NCBI GenBank assembly: GCA_022600695.1
Contig: JAHZJY010000372.1
Coordinates: forward strand, 1 to 7,768
Direction of reading: 5' to 3'
Length of the DNA stretch: 7,768 nucleotides
Origin: Actinomycetes bacterium
GTDB taxonomy: Bacteria; Actinomycetota; Actinomycetes; Mycobacteriales; Mycobacteriaceae
The first letter of the stretch is position 1. Each line of letters starts with the position of its first letter. Shown piece by piece: positions 1 to 6,615 of the stretch. The notes beneath the pieces are model-generated. The model was not told the DNA's origin and made no database searches. It worked only from the letters and a program-made list of their open reading frames with translations. The position numbers and the translations under genes were made by a program.

Positions 1-993
1 CCGGCGACCGCTGACGCCATCGCGGACGTCCTCGCCGAGACCGCCCCCCGGCTGCAGGTTTACGACACCACGCGGATGGCCCAGTACGCAAACGCCGAAG
101 TCGCGGCTGATCAGATCTGTTACCTCGATGACCTGTTCTCGGACCGGTATGACCGTATGCTGCAGGCCGCCCGGCGCCACCGCGGTATCGACATCAACCC
201 GCTGGGGAATTTCGCCGAGCACATTCCCTCCGCGCTGCGACCGCTGGCCGACAACCGCCTCGGCCAGACGGCTCTGCTGCGCCTTGAGCGCACGCTGATG
301 CGGCGCAGTGAGGACCGGACGGCCGGGCGCTTCCGGCGCTGTCTGCTGGTCAACTCCGGCGAGGCCGCGGAACTGGGCCGCCGAACCGGGGTGCCGGGCG
401 AGCGCATCATCGCGGTCCCGCCGCTGGTCGCGACACCCCCCTCGCCGGCCCGGCAGTACGACGGGCAACCCGAGTTCGTTTTCCTGGGCGATTTGGGCCT
501 GCCGCATAACGACGACGGGCTGCGGTGGTTCCTCACGGCCGTCTGGCCAGCGCTGCTGTCGAGGCTGCCGCGTGCGCGGCTGCGGGTGATCGGACGGGAG
601 GCCCGGCCCGGTGTCCTGGCGCTGGCCGAAACCCTGGGCCCGAGCGTCGCGGTCGAAGGCTACGTCGCGGACCTCTCGGCAGCACTCGAAGGTTCTGCCG
701 GTCTGGTCAACCCACTGCGCTTCGGGTCGGGAGTCAAACTGAAAGTGATCGACGCGTTGGGCCGCCACCTGCCGGTGGTCTCCACCGCGGTGGGCGCGGA
801 AGGAATCGCCAGTGGGCCGGGCACCGGGGTGTTGTTGGCCGACGACCCGGCCGCTTTCGTCGAGTTGCTCTGCGCCCTGACCGACCCGACCCGCAACGCC
901 GAACTCTCCGATCAGGCGGCCGGGCACTTCCGGCGCGTCTACTCGCGGTCAGCGGTCTTCGACCACTATGACCGCGCCTTCTCCCCTGGCTAG
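1..993 (+). CDS. Glycosyltransferase, GT4 / group 1 type (5'-truncated by window edge)
   Basis: The frame is open from base 1 to the TAG at 991-993 with no stop, so about 330 C-terminal residues are visible and the real start lies to the left; the ATG at 76 is internal. Counting from base 1, residues 35-54 include an LDDLFSDRY segment like the acceptor-side domain of some GT-B enzymes. Residues about 159-280 form a typical group 1 donor-binding domain: FVFLGDL, then HNDDGLRWF, a P-A-R-L-R-V-I-G strand, an EGYVADL turn, and PLRFGSGVKLKV followed by GRHLPVVST and GAEGI. This is the pattern of retaining, nucleotide-sugar-dependent glycosyltransferases. Family membership is firm; donor, acceptor and pathway cannot be read from the sequence. 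No membrane segment is seen in the visible part. It converges on regX3. In M. tuberculosis this place holds a different, minus-strand oxidoreductase gene (Rv0492c), so the left junction differs from that reference. Confidence 0.85.
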   Translation, partial: PATADAIADVLAETAPRLQVYDTTRMAQYANAEVAADQICYLDDLFSDRYDRMLQAARRHRGIDINPLGNFAEHIPSALRPLADNRLGQTALLRLERTLMRRSEDRTAGRFRRCLLVNSGEAAELGRRTGVPGERIIAVPPLVATPPSPARQYDGQPEFVFLGDLGLPHNDDGLRWFLTAVWPALLSRLPRARLRVIGREARPGVLALAETLGPSVAVEGYVADLSAALEGSAGLVNPLRFGSGVKLKVIDALGRHLPVVSTAVGAEGIASGPGTGVLLADDPAAFVELLCALTDPTRNAELSDQAAGHFRRVYSRSAVFDHYDRAFSPG

Positions 994-1129
994 CCGCCGC
1001 GGCAGACCAGCGGCCTCGACCCCCGGATCACCGCGGCGTTTCGGGAGAACATGTCGAGAGCTGGTCCCCGCGCCTCGGTTTCCTGATCATCGCCAGGACA
1101 GTCAAAACTGTGCTGACCCCCGAGCCCGG
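994..1129. other. Convergent intergenic region, glycosyltransferase / regX3
   Basis: This 136-bp gap lies between two gene ends. Apart from weak inverted repeats I see no gene or RNA here. On the glycosyltransferase side is an 8-bp inverted repeat (995-1002 with 1031-1038). On the regX3 side are two short hairpins with 5-bp stems: TCCTG/CAGGA (1081-1085 with 1094-1098) and ACAGT/ACTGT (1098-1102 with 1107-1111, loop CAAA). They share base 1098, so they compete. None has a proper U-tract. Confidence 0.6.
995..1041 (+). terminator. Possible terminator hairpin after the glycosyltransferase
   Basis: CGCCGCGG (995-1002) and CCGCGGCG (1031-1038) form a perfect 8-bp GC stem starting 2 nt after the stop codon and followed by TTT (1039-1041). 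The 28-nt loop is long and the T-run is only three bases, so this is a weak candidate. Mycobacterial terminators often lack a strong U-tract, which keeps it possible. Confidence 0.3.
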
Positions 1130-1810
1130 TCAGCCCTCCAGCTTGTAGCCCAGCCCGCGGACGGTGACCAACCGAACCGGGGTGGCCGGGTCGGCCTCGA
1201 TCTTGGAACGCAGCCGTTTCACGTGCACGTCGAGGGTTTTGGTGTCACCCACGTAATCAGCCCCCCAGACCCGGTCGATCAGCTGCCCCCTGGTGAGTAC
1301 CCGGCCCTTGTTGCGCATCAGGTACTCCAGCAGGTCGAATTCCTTGAGCGGCAGAGCGATCCGTTCGCCACGCACGCTGACGATGTGCCGGTCGACATCC
1401 ATCCGGACCGGGCCGGACTCCAGGATCACGTCGCCGGTTTCCTCGACGTCGGCGCCACGGCGCAGCACCGCCCGGATGCGGGCGATCAGCTCGCGCGCCG
1501 AGTACGGCTTGGTGACGTAGTCGTCCGCGCCGAGTTCCAGGCCCAGCACCTTGTCCAACTCGCTGTCCCGGGCGGTCACCATGATCACCGGCACGCTCGA
1601 GCGCGCCCGCAGTTGCTTGCACACATCAGTGCCGCTCATACCGGGCAGCATCAGATCGAGCAGCACGATATCCGCCCCGGTCCGATCGAACTCGGCCAGC
1701 GCTGCCGGCCCGTCGGTCACCACGGTGGCCTCGAACCCCTCTTTGCGGAGCAGGAAGGCAAGCGGGTCGGCGAGGGACTCCTCATCCTCGACGATCAGCA
1801 CCCTGATCAC
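1130..1810 (-). CDS. regX3: Two-component response regulator RegX3 (OmpR/PhoB family)
   Basis: A 226-residue transcription factor, partner of SenX3, that controls the phosphate-starvation response in mycobacteria. The receiver domain (about 2-117) starts RVLIVEDEE; the phosphoacceptor is D52 in LLDLMLPG, with T79 (MVTA) and K101 (TKPYS) as the conserved switch residues. A winged-helix DNA-binding domain (about 128-226) ends [12 protein letters not shown]. It matches recalled M. tuberculosis RegX3 almost residue for residue, at the same length of about 227. The open frame extends upstream to 1930, but that part is an unrelated, R/H-rich shadow of senX3. I start at GTG 1810 because the receiver domain begins there and AGGAG (1820-1816) lies 5 nt before it. 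This GTG overlaps the senX3 TGA as GTGA, so translation is probably coupled. A second GTG, three codons on at 1801, is less well placed. Confidence 0.97.
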   Translation of the reverse strand: MIRVLIVEDEESLADPLAFLLRKEGFEATVVTDGPAALAEFDRTGADIVLLDLMLPGMSGTDVCKQLRARSSVPVIMVTARDSELDKVLGLELGADDYVTKPYSARELIARIRAVLRRGADVEETGDVILESGPVRMDVDRHIVSVRGERIALPLKEFDLLEYLMRNKGRVLTRGQLIDRVWGADYVGDTKTLDVHVKRLRSKIEADPATPVRLVTVRGLGYKLEG

Positions 1811-3006
1811 GGCATCTCCTGTTCGTCGTCTTCGATCTCCACGTCGGCCCCGGCATCGGTGCCCTGGAACCATGGAATGGACAGCGTGAACGTCGAACCG
1901 GTGCCCGGCCGGCTCCACAACCGGATGCAACCGTTGTGGTTGGCGGCGACATGCTTGACGATCGCCAACCCGAGACCGGTACCCCCGGTTGCGCGGGACC
2001 GAGCCTTATCGGTCCGGAAGAACCGTTCGAACACTCTCTGCTGGTCGGGCAGCGGGATCCCGATACCCCGGTCGGTGACGGCGATCTGAACCGTATCGCC
2101 GCGCCGACGGCGGCTGACCGACACCGTCGAACAGTTCGGCGAGTAGGCGATCGCGTTGCTGATCAGATTGGCGATCGCGGTCACTAAAAGCGGCTGGTCC
2201 CCCAATACCTGCAAGCCGATCGGGGCGTCGGTGTCGATGGTGATGTCCGCCTTGTCGGCGGCAACTTTGTGCCGCGAAATCGCCTCCTGCACAACGGTAT
2301 CGACGTCGACCGCAACGAGGTCGGGCAACCGCTCGGCACCCTGCAGGCGAGACAGTTCGATCAGCTCACCCACCATACCGGCAAGCCGCTGGGACTCGGC
2401 GTAGATCTTCCCGCCGAACCGCCGCACGGTCTCCGGCTCGTCGGTGGACTCCAGCAGCGCCTCGGCCAGGACTCCCATCGCGCCGACCGGGGTCTTGAGC
2501 TCGTGGCTGACGTTGGCCACGAAATCACGCCGACTGGCCTCCATCCGGGCCTGCTCGGACTGGTCGTCGAGGTACACCACGGCCAGCCGCGGATTTTCCG
2601 CATTGAGCAGCCGCACGTGGCAGTGCACGGACAGGCCGGAGCGCCGATCAGCTGCTCCGCGCAGCGCCGGAAGGTCCACTTCGACATCCTCACCGGTGGC
2701 CAGCGTGCGCTGGGTGGCCGCCCAGACCCGGTCATCGAGCAACCCCTCGCGCACCACGTTCAGTTCCCCCGCGCGGCGGTTGCCGATCAGCACATCGCGT
2801 AGTCGGTCGACCACCACCACGCCCAACGGCGCTTCGGAGACCACGGACTGCAGCACCGCGGATACCGTCATCACGGCCGGGTACTGCGGGGTTTGCGGGG
2901 CGCGCTCAGTTCGCCGCCGCAGCAGAAGTGCGGCGATCGCCAGTCCGCAACCGAGACCCACCAGTCCCGCGACGGCGATCCCCAGTGCCACCGCACCAAC
3001 GCTCAC
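1807..3006 (-). CDS. senX3: Phosphate-responsive sensor histidine kinase SenX3
   Basis: A 399-residue membrane histidine kinase that acts on RegX3. A hydrophobic N-terminus (about 4-29) followed by RRR gives one long or two short membrane segments. A PAS-like region spans about 45-150. The dimerisation/phosphoacceptor box is [13 protein letters not shown] with H168. The ATPase domain carries the N box (N280/N284 in [12 protein letters not shown]), the G1 box DRGIGI (312-317), the F box around RFFR (328-331) and the G2 box GGTGLGL (341-347). The last ~20 residues are acidic, and the C-terminus differs from and is shorter than that of M. tuberculosis (about 410 residues). The start GTG at 3006 is needed to include the membrane segment. 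There is no Shine-Dalgarno before it, but TACGCT lies 6 nt upstream, suggesting a leaderless transcript. The stop overlaps the regX3 start by 4 bp. Confidence 0.96.
   Translation of the reverse strand: MSVGAVALGIAVAGLVGLGCGLAIAALLLRRRTERAPQTPQYPAVMTVSAVLQSVVSEAPLGVVVVDRLRDVLIGNRRAGELNVVREGLLDDRVWAATQRTLATGEDVEVDLPALRGAADRRSGLSVHCHVRLLNAENPRLAVVYLDDQSEQARMEASRRDFVANVSHELKTPVGAMGVLAEALLESTDEPETVRRFGGKIYAESQRLAGMVGELIELSRLQGAERLPDLVAVDVDTVVQEAISRHKVAADKADITIDTDAPIGLQVLGDQPLLVTAIANLISNAIAYSPNCSTVSVSRRRRGDTVQIAVTDRGIGIPLPDQQRVFERFFRTDKARSRATGGTGLGLAIVKHVAANHNGCIRLWSRPGTGSTFTLSIPWFQGTDAGADVEIEDDEQEMP
1815..1820 (-). promoter_or_regulatory. Shine-Dalgarno of regX3, inside the senX3 3' end
   Basis: AGGAGA reads on the minus strand from 1820 to 1815, with a 5-nt gap from AGGAG to the GTG at 1810. 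It decides the regX3 start and lies within the last codons of senX3, consistent with reinitiation or coupling. Confidence 0.75.
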
Positions 3007-3012
3007 CCCGAA

Positions 3013-3018
3013 AGCGTA
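3013..3018 (-). promoter_or_regulatory. -10 element of the senX3-regX3 promoter
   Basis: TACGCT (3018 to 3013, minus strand) fits the mycobacterial TANNNT consensus. Its last T is 6 nt before the senX3 GTG, so the start codon could be the first transcribed base. No good -35 is present (a poor TTCTGA at 3042-3037, spacer 18), as expected for a promoter that depends on an upstream activator. Confidence 0.5.
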
Positions 3019-3066
3019 CGCATCGGCGGGGCGTCATCAGAACCCGGAGCAGCGCCCGGTCGGCGA

Positions 3067-3099
3067 GTTCAGCGGCTGTTCACCGGAGGTTTTACTCGG
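3067..3099. promoter_or_regulatory. PHO-box-like array, candidate RegX3 binding site
   Basis: Three adjacent 11-nt units read on the + strand: GTTCAGCGGCT (3067-3077), GTTCACCGGAG (3078-3088) and GTTTTACTCGG (3089-3099). The first two share GTTCA; the third keeps GTT and the final G. Eleven-nt direct repeats with a GTTCACC core are the known PhoP box of Streptomyces, and RegX3 is the mycobacterial counterpart in phosphate control. The array lies about 50-80 bp upstream of the predicted senX3 transcription start and overlaps the gpm1 stop codon. Binding is inferred. Confidence 0.55.
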
Positions 3100-3886
3100 C
3101 GCCCTGCTTGGCACCCTGGTTGGCGACAGCCGCCGCCCCGGCGGCGGCGGCCTCGGGGTCCAGATAGGTGCCACCGGCCACCAGCGGACGCAGGTCGCGA
3201 TCCAGGTCGTAGCGCAGCGGGACGCCGGTCGGGATGTTGAGTCCGACGACCTCCTGGTCGGACATCCCGTCGAGGAACTTCACCAGCGCGCGCAACGAAT
3301 TGCCGTGCGCGACGATCAGCACCGTCTTACCGGCCTTCAGGTCCGGGACGACAGCCCCCTCGAAGTACGGAACGAAACGAGCCACCACGTCGGCCAGACA
3401 TTCGGTCAGCGGGCCCCCGCCGATATCGGCATAGCGCGGGTCGGCGTCCTGACTGTAGGCGCTGCCTCGCTCGATCGGCGGTGGCGGTGTGTCGTAGCTG
3501 CGCCGCCACTTCATGAACTGTTCTTCGCCGTACTTGGCCTTGGTCTCGGCCTTGTCCAGGCCCTGCAGCGCGCCGTAATGGCGTTCGTTGAGCCGCCAGT
3601 CGCGGTGCACCGGGATCCAGTGCCGGTCGGCCCGGTCCAGCGCCATATTGGCGGTGGTGATGGCGCGGCGCAGCAGGGAGGTGTAGACGACATCGGGCCG
3701 GCGGTCCAGATCGGCCATCAGTTCACCGGCGCGCACCGCCTCGGCGCGACCCTTGTCGGTGAGATCGACGTCCACCCAGCCGGTGAACAGGTTGAGTGCG
3801 TTCCACTCGCTTTCCCCGTGACGCAGCAGGATCAGCGTGCAGTCGGACCCGGAATCAGACCCGGAATCAGCCCCGTAATCAGCCAT
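3092..3886 (-). CDS. gpm1: 2,3-bisphosphoglycerate-dependent phosphoglycerate mutase
   Basis: A 264-residue cytosolic glycolytic enzyme that interconverts 3- and 2-phosphoglycerate. The phosphohistidine motif LLRHGES has catalytic H23. [28 protein letters not shown] (likely proton donor E101), [10 protein letters not shown] and the second histidine in VAHGNS (H194) are all present. The match to M. tuberculosis Gpm1 is nearly full length, but that protein is about 249 residues. The extra length here comes from an acidic repeat N-terminus (residues 2-15) and a slightly longer Ala/Gln/Gly tail. I keep the ATG at 3886, although the only upstream purine run (GAGAG, 3900-3896) is a weak ribosome site. 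A later start is unlikely because there is no Met before the RHGE motif. It starts 12 bp after the ybjN-like stop and is probably cotranscribed with it; its stop lies within the PHO-box-like array. Confidence 0.96.
   Translation of the reverse strand: MADYGADSGSDSGSDCTLILLRHGESEWNALNLFTGWVDVDLTDKGRAEAVRAGELMADLDRRPDVVYTSLLRRAITTANMALDRADRHWIPVHRDWRLNERHYGALQGLDKAETKAKYGEEQFMKWRRSYDTPPPPIERGSAYSQDADPRYADIGGGPLTECLADVVARFVPYFEGAVVPDLKAGKTVLIVAHGNSLRALVKFLDGMSDQEVVGLNIPTGVPLRYDLDRDLRPLVAGGTYLDPEAAAAGAAAVANQGAKQGAE
3836..3883 (-). repeat. 12-nt tandem repeat in the gpm1 5' end
   Basis: Directly after the ATG come GCTGATTACGGG, GCTGATTCCGGG, TCTGATTCCGGG and a decayed fourth copy, TCCGACTGCACG. 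They encode (A/S)-D-(Y/S)-G units. The period is a multiple of three, so copy changes keep the frame. Recalled M. tuberculosis Gpm1 has no equivalent. Confidence 0.8.
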
Positions 3887-3898
3887 GGCGAAAGTCTC

Positions 3899-4471
3899 TC
3901 ATGGGGCGCTGAGGCCGTCCCGCTGTTCCTCGCCGTCATCGCCATCATCGCCGTCGTCGATGAGATGCTCGAAGGCCTGCAGGTTCTTCAGCGACTCGCC
4001 CCGGGCCACCCGCCAGGCCCACTCCTTGCGGATCGAGCTGGCGAACCCGAGTTCGAGCAGCGTGTTGAAATCGTTGTTGACCGCCTCGAGCACCTGACCG
4101 AGAACCCGGTCGATCTCCTCGGCATTGACGATATCGAGGGCGACCCGCCCGACCAGATAGACATCGCCGATATTGTCCAGGGTGTACGCGACCCCGTAGA
4201 GCCTGCGGTTGCGCTTGAGTAGAAAGCGGTAGACGCCCTCGTGGTTCTCGTCGGGCCGGCGGCAGACGAAAGCCTCCACCCGCACCGAGTGCTCGCCGAT
4301 GCTCAGCAAGGTGTTGGTGATCAGTTTGCGCTCACCCGGTATTTCGACCAGCAGCCCGGGCAGTCCGCCGTGGGCGCCTTCGTAGCGGGTGAAATTCAGG
4401 CCGTGCTCGGTCAGCGTCTCCTCAATCACCTGCCGCACCCGGATGGCGTCGGACCTGGGACCGGCGCTCAT
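3899..4471 (-). CDS. YbjN domain-containing protein (Rv0487-like)
   Basis: A 190-residue soluble protein of the YbjN / type III secretion chaperone-like fold family. The visible pattern is an N-terminal helix, a strand-rich middle ([22 protein letters not shown], then [24 protein letters not shown]), a [20 protein letters not shown] segment and a helical end with FNTLLELGF. The key support is position: in M. tuberculosis the Rv0487 gene follows mshA in the same way. The molecular role is unknown, and nothing in the sequence suggests an active site. The ATG at 4471 overlaps the mshA stop as ATGA, and a G-run upstream (about 4484-4479) may serve as the ribosome site. The C-terminus has an acidic DDG-repeat tail (172-180). 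There are no signal or membrane segments. Confidence 0.85.
   Translation of the reverse strand: MSAGPRSDAIRVRQVIEETLTEHGLNFTRYEGAHGGLPGLLVEIPGERKLITNTLLSIGEHSVRVEAFVCRRPDENHEGVYRFLLKRNRRLYGVAYTLDNIGDVYLVGRVALDIVNAEEIDRVLGQVLEAVNNDFNTLLELGFASSIRKEWAWRVARGESLKNLQAFEHLIDDGDDGDDGEEQRDGLSAP
3932..3958 (-). repeat. 9-nt triplicate repeat encoding a DDG tail
   Basis: GACGACGGC, GATGATGGC and GATGACGGC encode D-D-G three times near the C-terminus of the YbjN-like protein. The copies differ only at third codon positions. The end of this repeat lies about 50 bp from the 12-nt repeat that opens gpm1. Confidence 0.75.
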
Positions 4472-5799
4472 GCGCGTACCCCCCGTCGCATCGTCCAGCG
4501 CCGACCGGTGCGACGGGCCAGCAGGTCGCGGGCCGCGCTGCGCTGGTGGACGCGGCCGTAATCGGTGATCGCCCGGCCGTAACTGGTCAGCAGGGCATCG
4601 ACGGTGTGGTCCCAGGAGAATCGGCGGGCGTGCTCGATGGCGCCCCGGCGCAGCGCCTCGCTGTCGGCGTCGAGCAGTCCGGCGATGGCCGCGGCCCAGG
4701 TTTGGGGATCGTGGCCGGCGACCAGGGAGCCGCTGCGGCCGTCTGCCACCGCGACCGGCAACCCGCCCACCGCCGCGGCCACCACCGGGGTGCCGCAGGC
4801 CTGGGCTTCCACCGCGACCAGGCCGAAGGATTCCGAATAACTCGGAACCGCCACCAGGTCGGCCGCCCGGTAGACGTTGACCAACTGCTCCCGCGACTGC
4901 GGCGGCAGGAAGCTGACCCGATCGGTGACACCCAGCTCGGCGGCCAGCCGGACCAGGGCGTCCGGGGCGGCCAGCCCGCTACCCGACGGCCCACCGGCAA
5001 CCAGGACCCGGACGCCGGGCAGCCGCGCGGCGGCCCCCAACAACACATCCGGCGCCTTCAACGGCTGGATACGCCCGACGAACGCCACGATGCGATCACC
5101 GGCCGGTAGCCCGAGAGCGGCGCGGGCGGCGGCCCGATCACCGGGGGAGAACGTCTGCAGGTCGACACCGGGATGGACGACGTCGATGCGTTCGGGATCG
5201 GCGTTGTGCAGCGAAACCAGTTGATGTGCCTCGGATTCGGTATTGACGATCAGCCTATCGGCCTCATCGACCACCTGTTGCTCCCCGACCGCGCGCAGCG
5301 GTGGCTCCGGGGCGTCGCCATCGGCCAGCGCCGCGTTCTTCACGGCGGCCAGCGTGTGCGCGGTGTGCACCAGCGGTACCGCCCATCGGTCCCGGGCCAG
5401 CCACCCGACCTGACCGGACAGCCAGTAGTGGGAGTGCACGATGTCGTAGTGCCCGGGCTCGTGATTGGCTTCGGCTCGCAGCACCCCGGCGGTGAAGGCG
5501 CACAACTGGGTGGGCAGGTCGTATTTGTCGAGACCCTCGAACGGCCCGGCGGCGATATTGCGCACCAGCACGCCCGGTGCCACCGGCACGGTGGGAGCGT
5601 CGGCCGAGGCGGTCGCCCGGGTGAAGATCTCGACTTCGACCCCGCGCCGCGCCAGGTGCAGGGCGGTCTGCAGCACGTAGACATTCAGCCCGCCGGCGTC
5701 ACCGGTGCCCGGCTGGGACAGCGGCGAGGTGTGCACGGACAGCACCGCGACACGCCGGGGCAGCACGCTGAGCGAGGTCAGATCCCGAGGATGCCGCAC
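4468..5799 (-). CDS. mshA: D-inositol-3-phosphate glycosyltransferase MshA
   Basis: A 443-residue GT-B, GT4-family enzyme catalysing the first step of mycothiol synthesis: transfer of N-acetylglucosamine from UDP-GlcNAc to 1D-myo-inositol 3-phosphate. The N-terminal domain has [20 protein letters not shown] (23-42), the glycine-rich loop near the nucleotide, then [22 protein letters not shown] and [14 protein letters not shown]. The C-terminal domain has [12 protein letters not shown] (240-251), VAGGPSGSG and the EX7E motif E323-E331 in [16 protein letters not shown]. The match to M. tuberculosis MshA (about 480 residues) is strong; this protein lacks most of that N-terminal extension. I start at GTG 5799 because no earlier start is available. 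It has no good Shine-Dalgarno, and a -10-like AAAGAT or TAAAGA lies 6-7 nt upstream. It is probably first in the mshA-ybjN-gpm1 operon and overlaps ybjN by 4 bp. Confidence 0.96.
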   Translation of the reverse strand: MRHPRDLTSLSVLPRRVAVLSVHTSPLSQPGTGDAGGLNVYVLQTALHLARRGVEVEIFTRATASADAPTVPVAPGVLVRNIAAGPFEGLDKYDLPTQLCAFTAGVLRAEANHEPGHYDIVHSHYWLSGQVGWLARDRWAVPLVHTAHTLAAVKNAALADGDAPEPPLRAVGEQQVVDEADRLIVNTESEAHQLVSLHNADPERIDVVHPGVDLQTFSPGDRAAARAALGLPAGDRIVAFVGRIQPLKAPDVLLGAAARLPGVRVLVAGGPSGSGLAAPDALVRLAAELGVTDRVSFLPPQSREQLVNVYRAADLVAVPSYSESFGLVAVEAQACGTPVVAAAVGGLPVAVADGRSGSLVAGHDPQTWAAAIAGLLDADSEALRRGAIEHARRFSWDHTVDALLTSYGRAITDYGRVHQRSAARDLLARRTGRRWTMRRGVRA

Positions 5800-5805
5800 G
5801 CCTAC

Positions 5806-5814
5806 ATCTTTACA
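5806..5814 (-). promoter_or_regulatory. Candidate extended -10 of mshA
   Basis: TGTAAAGAT (5814 to 5806, minus strand) can be read as TGN plus AAAGAT, or as TAAAGA. Depending on the reading, 6 or 7 nt separate it from the GTG at 5799, giving a leaderless or nearly leaderless mRNA. Neither hexamer is a perfect TANNNT, so the call is tentative. Confidence 0.4.
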
Positions 5815-5815
5815 C

Positions 5816-5829
5816 CGCCGCCGGCGGCG
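5816..5829. promoter_or_regulatory. 14-bp palindrome between mshA and SDR promoters, possible operator
   Basis: CGCCGCCGGCGGCG is a perfect inverted repeat centred at 5822/5823. It ends 2 bp upstream of the mshA extended -10 and covers the expected -35 position of the SDR promoter (about 5820-5825). The location suits a shared operator, but GC-rich palindromes arise readily in such genomes. Confidence 0.35.
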
Positions 5830-5842
5830 CCCGCCGCTGACT

Positions 5843-5848
5843 TAGAGT
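5843..5848 (+). promoter_or_regulatory. -10 element of the SDR gene
   Basis: TAGAGT matches TANNNT and ends 8 nt before the ATG at 5857, consistent with transcription starting at or next to the start codon. There is no clear -35 in the GC-rich stretch upstream. Confidence 0.5.
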
Positions 5849-5856
5849 CGGACAGG

Positions 5857-6609
5857 ATGACAACACACCCGGATGCGCACTCACGGGTCGCGGTGGTGAC
5901 CGGCGCCAGCTCCGGAATCGGCGAGGCGACGGCCAGGACACTCGCCGCCCTCGGCTTTCATGTCGTCGCGGTGGCCCGCCGGACCGACCGGATCCGGCGG
6001 CTGGCCGACGAGATCGGCGGCACCGCCGTCAGCGCCGACGTCACCGATGATGGGGCGGTGCAATCGCTGGCCGCCCGGCTGGGGCGGGTCGACGTGTTGG
6101 TGAACAACGCCGGTGGGGCCAAGGGCCTGCAGACCGTGGCCGAGGCCGATCTCGACGACTGGCGCTGGATGTGGGAGACCAACGTGATGGGCACGCTCCG
6201 GGTCACCCGGGCGTTGCTGCCGAAGCTGATCGCGTCCGGCGACGGGCTGATCGTCACGGTCACCTCGATCGCCGCGCTGGAGGTCTACGACGGCGGATCC
6301 GGCTATACCTCCGCCAAGCACGCCCAGGGCGCGCTGCACCGCACCCTGCGGGGCGAGCTGCTGGGAAAGCCGGTGCGGCTCACCGAGATCGCCCCCGGCG
6401 CGGTACAGACCGAGTTCTCGCTGGTGCGGTTCGGCGGCGACGAGCAGCGGGCCGAGGCGGTCTATGCCGGTATCACCCCGCTGGAGGCCCGGGATGTCGC
6501 CGAGGTGATCGGCTTCGTCGCCTCCCGGCCCGCACACGTCAATATCGACCAGGTCGTCCTCCGGCCGCGCGATCAGGCCGGCGCCGGCCGGTTCCACCGC
6601 CGGCCCTGA
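5857..6609 (+). CDS. SDR-family oxidoreductase (Rv0484c-like, YdfG type)
   Basis: A 250-residue classical short-chain dehydrogenase with a Rossmann fold. Cofactor motif TGASSGIG (15-22), NNAG (83-86) and the catalytic tetrad N109, S137, Y150 (YTSAK) and K154 are all intact. Arg-Arg after the second strand (ARR, 40-42) favours NADP(H). The C-terminal ITPLEARDVAEVIGF and HVNIDQVVLRPRDQ resemble the YdfG / 3-hydroxy acid dehydrogenase subgroup. The substrate is unknown. The frame is open from 5173, but that part is antisense to mshA. The ATG at 5857 is chosen because the SDR fold starts right after it and TAGAGT is 8 nt upstream. It is transcribed away from mshA, as Rv0484c is oriented relative to mshA in M. 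tuberculosis, and runs tail-to-tail into murB with a 6-bp gap. Confidence 0.93.
   Translation: MTTHPDAHSRVAVVTGASSGIGEATARTLAALGFHVVAVARRTDRIRRLADEIGGTAVSADVTDDGAVQSLAARLGRVDVLVNNAGGAKGLQTVAEADLDDWRWMWETNVMGTLRVTRALLPKLIASGDGLIVTVTSIAALEVYDGGSGYTSAKHAQGALHRTLRGELLGKPVRLTEIAPGAVQTEFSLVRFGGDEQRAEAVYAGITPLEARDVAEVIGFVASRPAHVNIDQVVLRPRDQAGAGRFHRRP
6576..6589. repeat. 14-bp GC palindrome near the SDR 3' end
   Basis: GGCCGGCGCCGGCC is perfectly self-complementary and lies inside the SDR coding end (around residues Gln240-Gly244). It overlaps the next hairpin, so the two structures would compete. Confidence 0.5.
6586..6605. terminator. Possible bidirectional terminator hairpin, SDR / murB
   Basis: GGCCGG (6586-6591) pairs with CCGGCC (6600-6605) around an 8-nt loop, all GC, at the convergence of SDR (stop at 6609) and murB (stop at 6616). 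A U-tract is missing on both sides. With only 6 bp between the genes, any shared terminator must lie within coding ends, so position is the main support. Confidence 0.3.
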
Positions 6610-6615
6610 CCGCCA

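Noticed and set aside
1081..1111. Small hairpins downstream of regX3 as an intrinsic terminator
   Set aside because: Stems are only 5 bp, the two structures exclude each other, and no T-run follows on the minus strand.
1811..1930. 40-residue N-terminal extension of RegX3
   Set aside because: It overlaps the senX3 coding end in another frame, is unlike any response regulator, and the GTG at 1810 has an AGGAG and fits the family length.
968..2089. 373-codon open frame on the + strand opposite regX3 and senX3
   Set aside because: It is a mirror of regX3/senX3 codons with H/Q/D-rich composition and no recognisable motif.
2935..2965. Possible lipobox around Cys20 of SenX3
   Set aside because: The residues before the Cys are G-L-G, which does not fit a lipobox, and the segment reads as a membrane helix.
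2444..4222. 592-codon open frame on the + strand across senX3, gpm1 and the YbjN-like gene
   Set aside because: It lies antisense to three strongly recognised genes, has S/R/P-rich composition with no domain, and runs through the senX3 promoter gap. Long antisense frames are expected at this GC content.
5173..5856. N-terminal extension of the SDR frame (228 codons upstream of ATG 5857)
   Set aside because: It is antisense to mshA. The SDR fold starts at residue 11 from ATG 5857, and a promoter element sits directly in front of that ATG.
5881..6597. 238-codon open frame on the - strand opposite the SDR gene
   Set aside because: It is antisense to an SDR with an intact catalytic tetrad; composition is G/D/P-rich with no domain.
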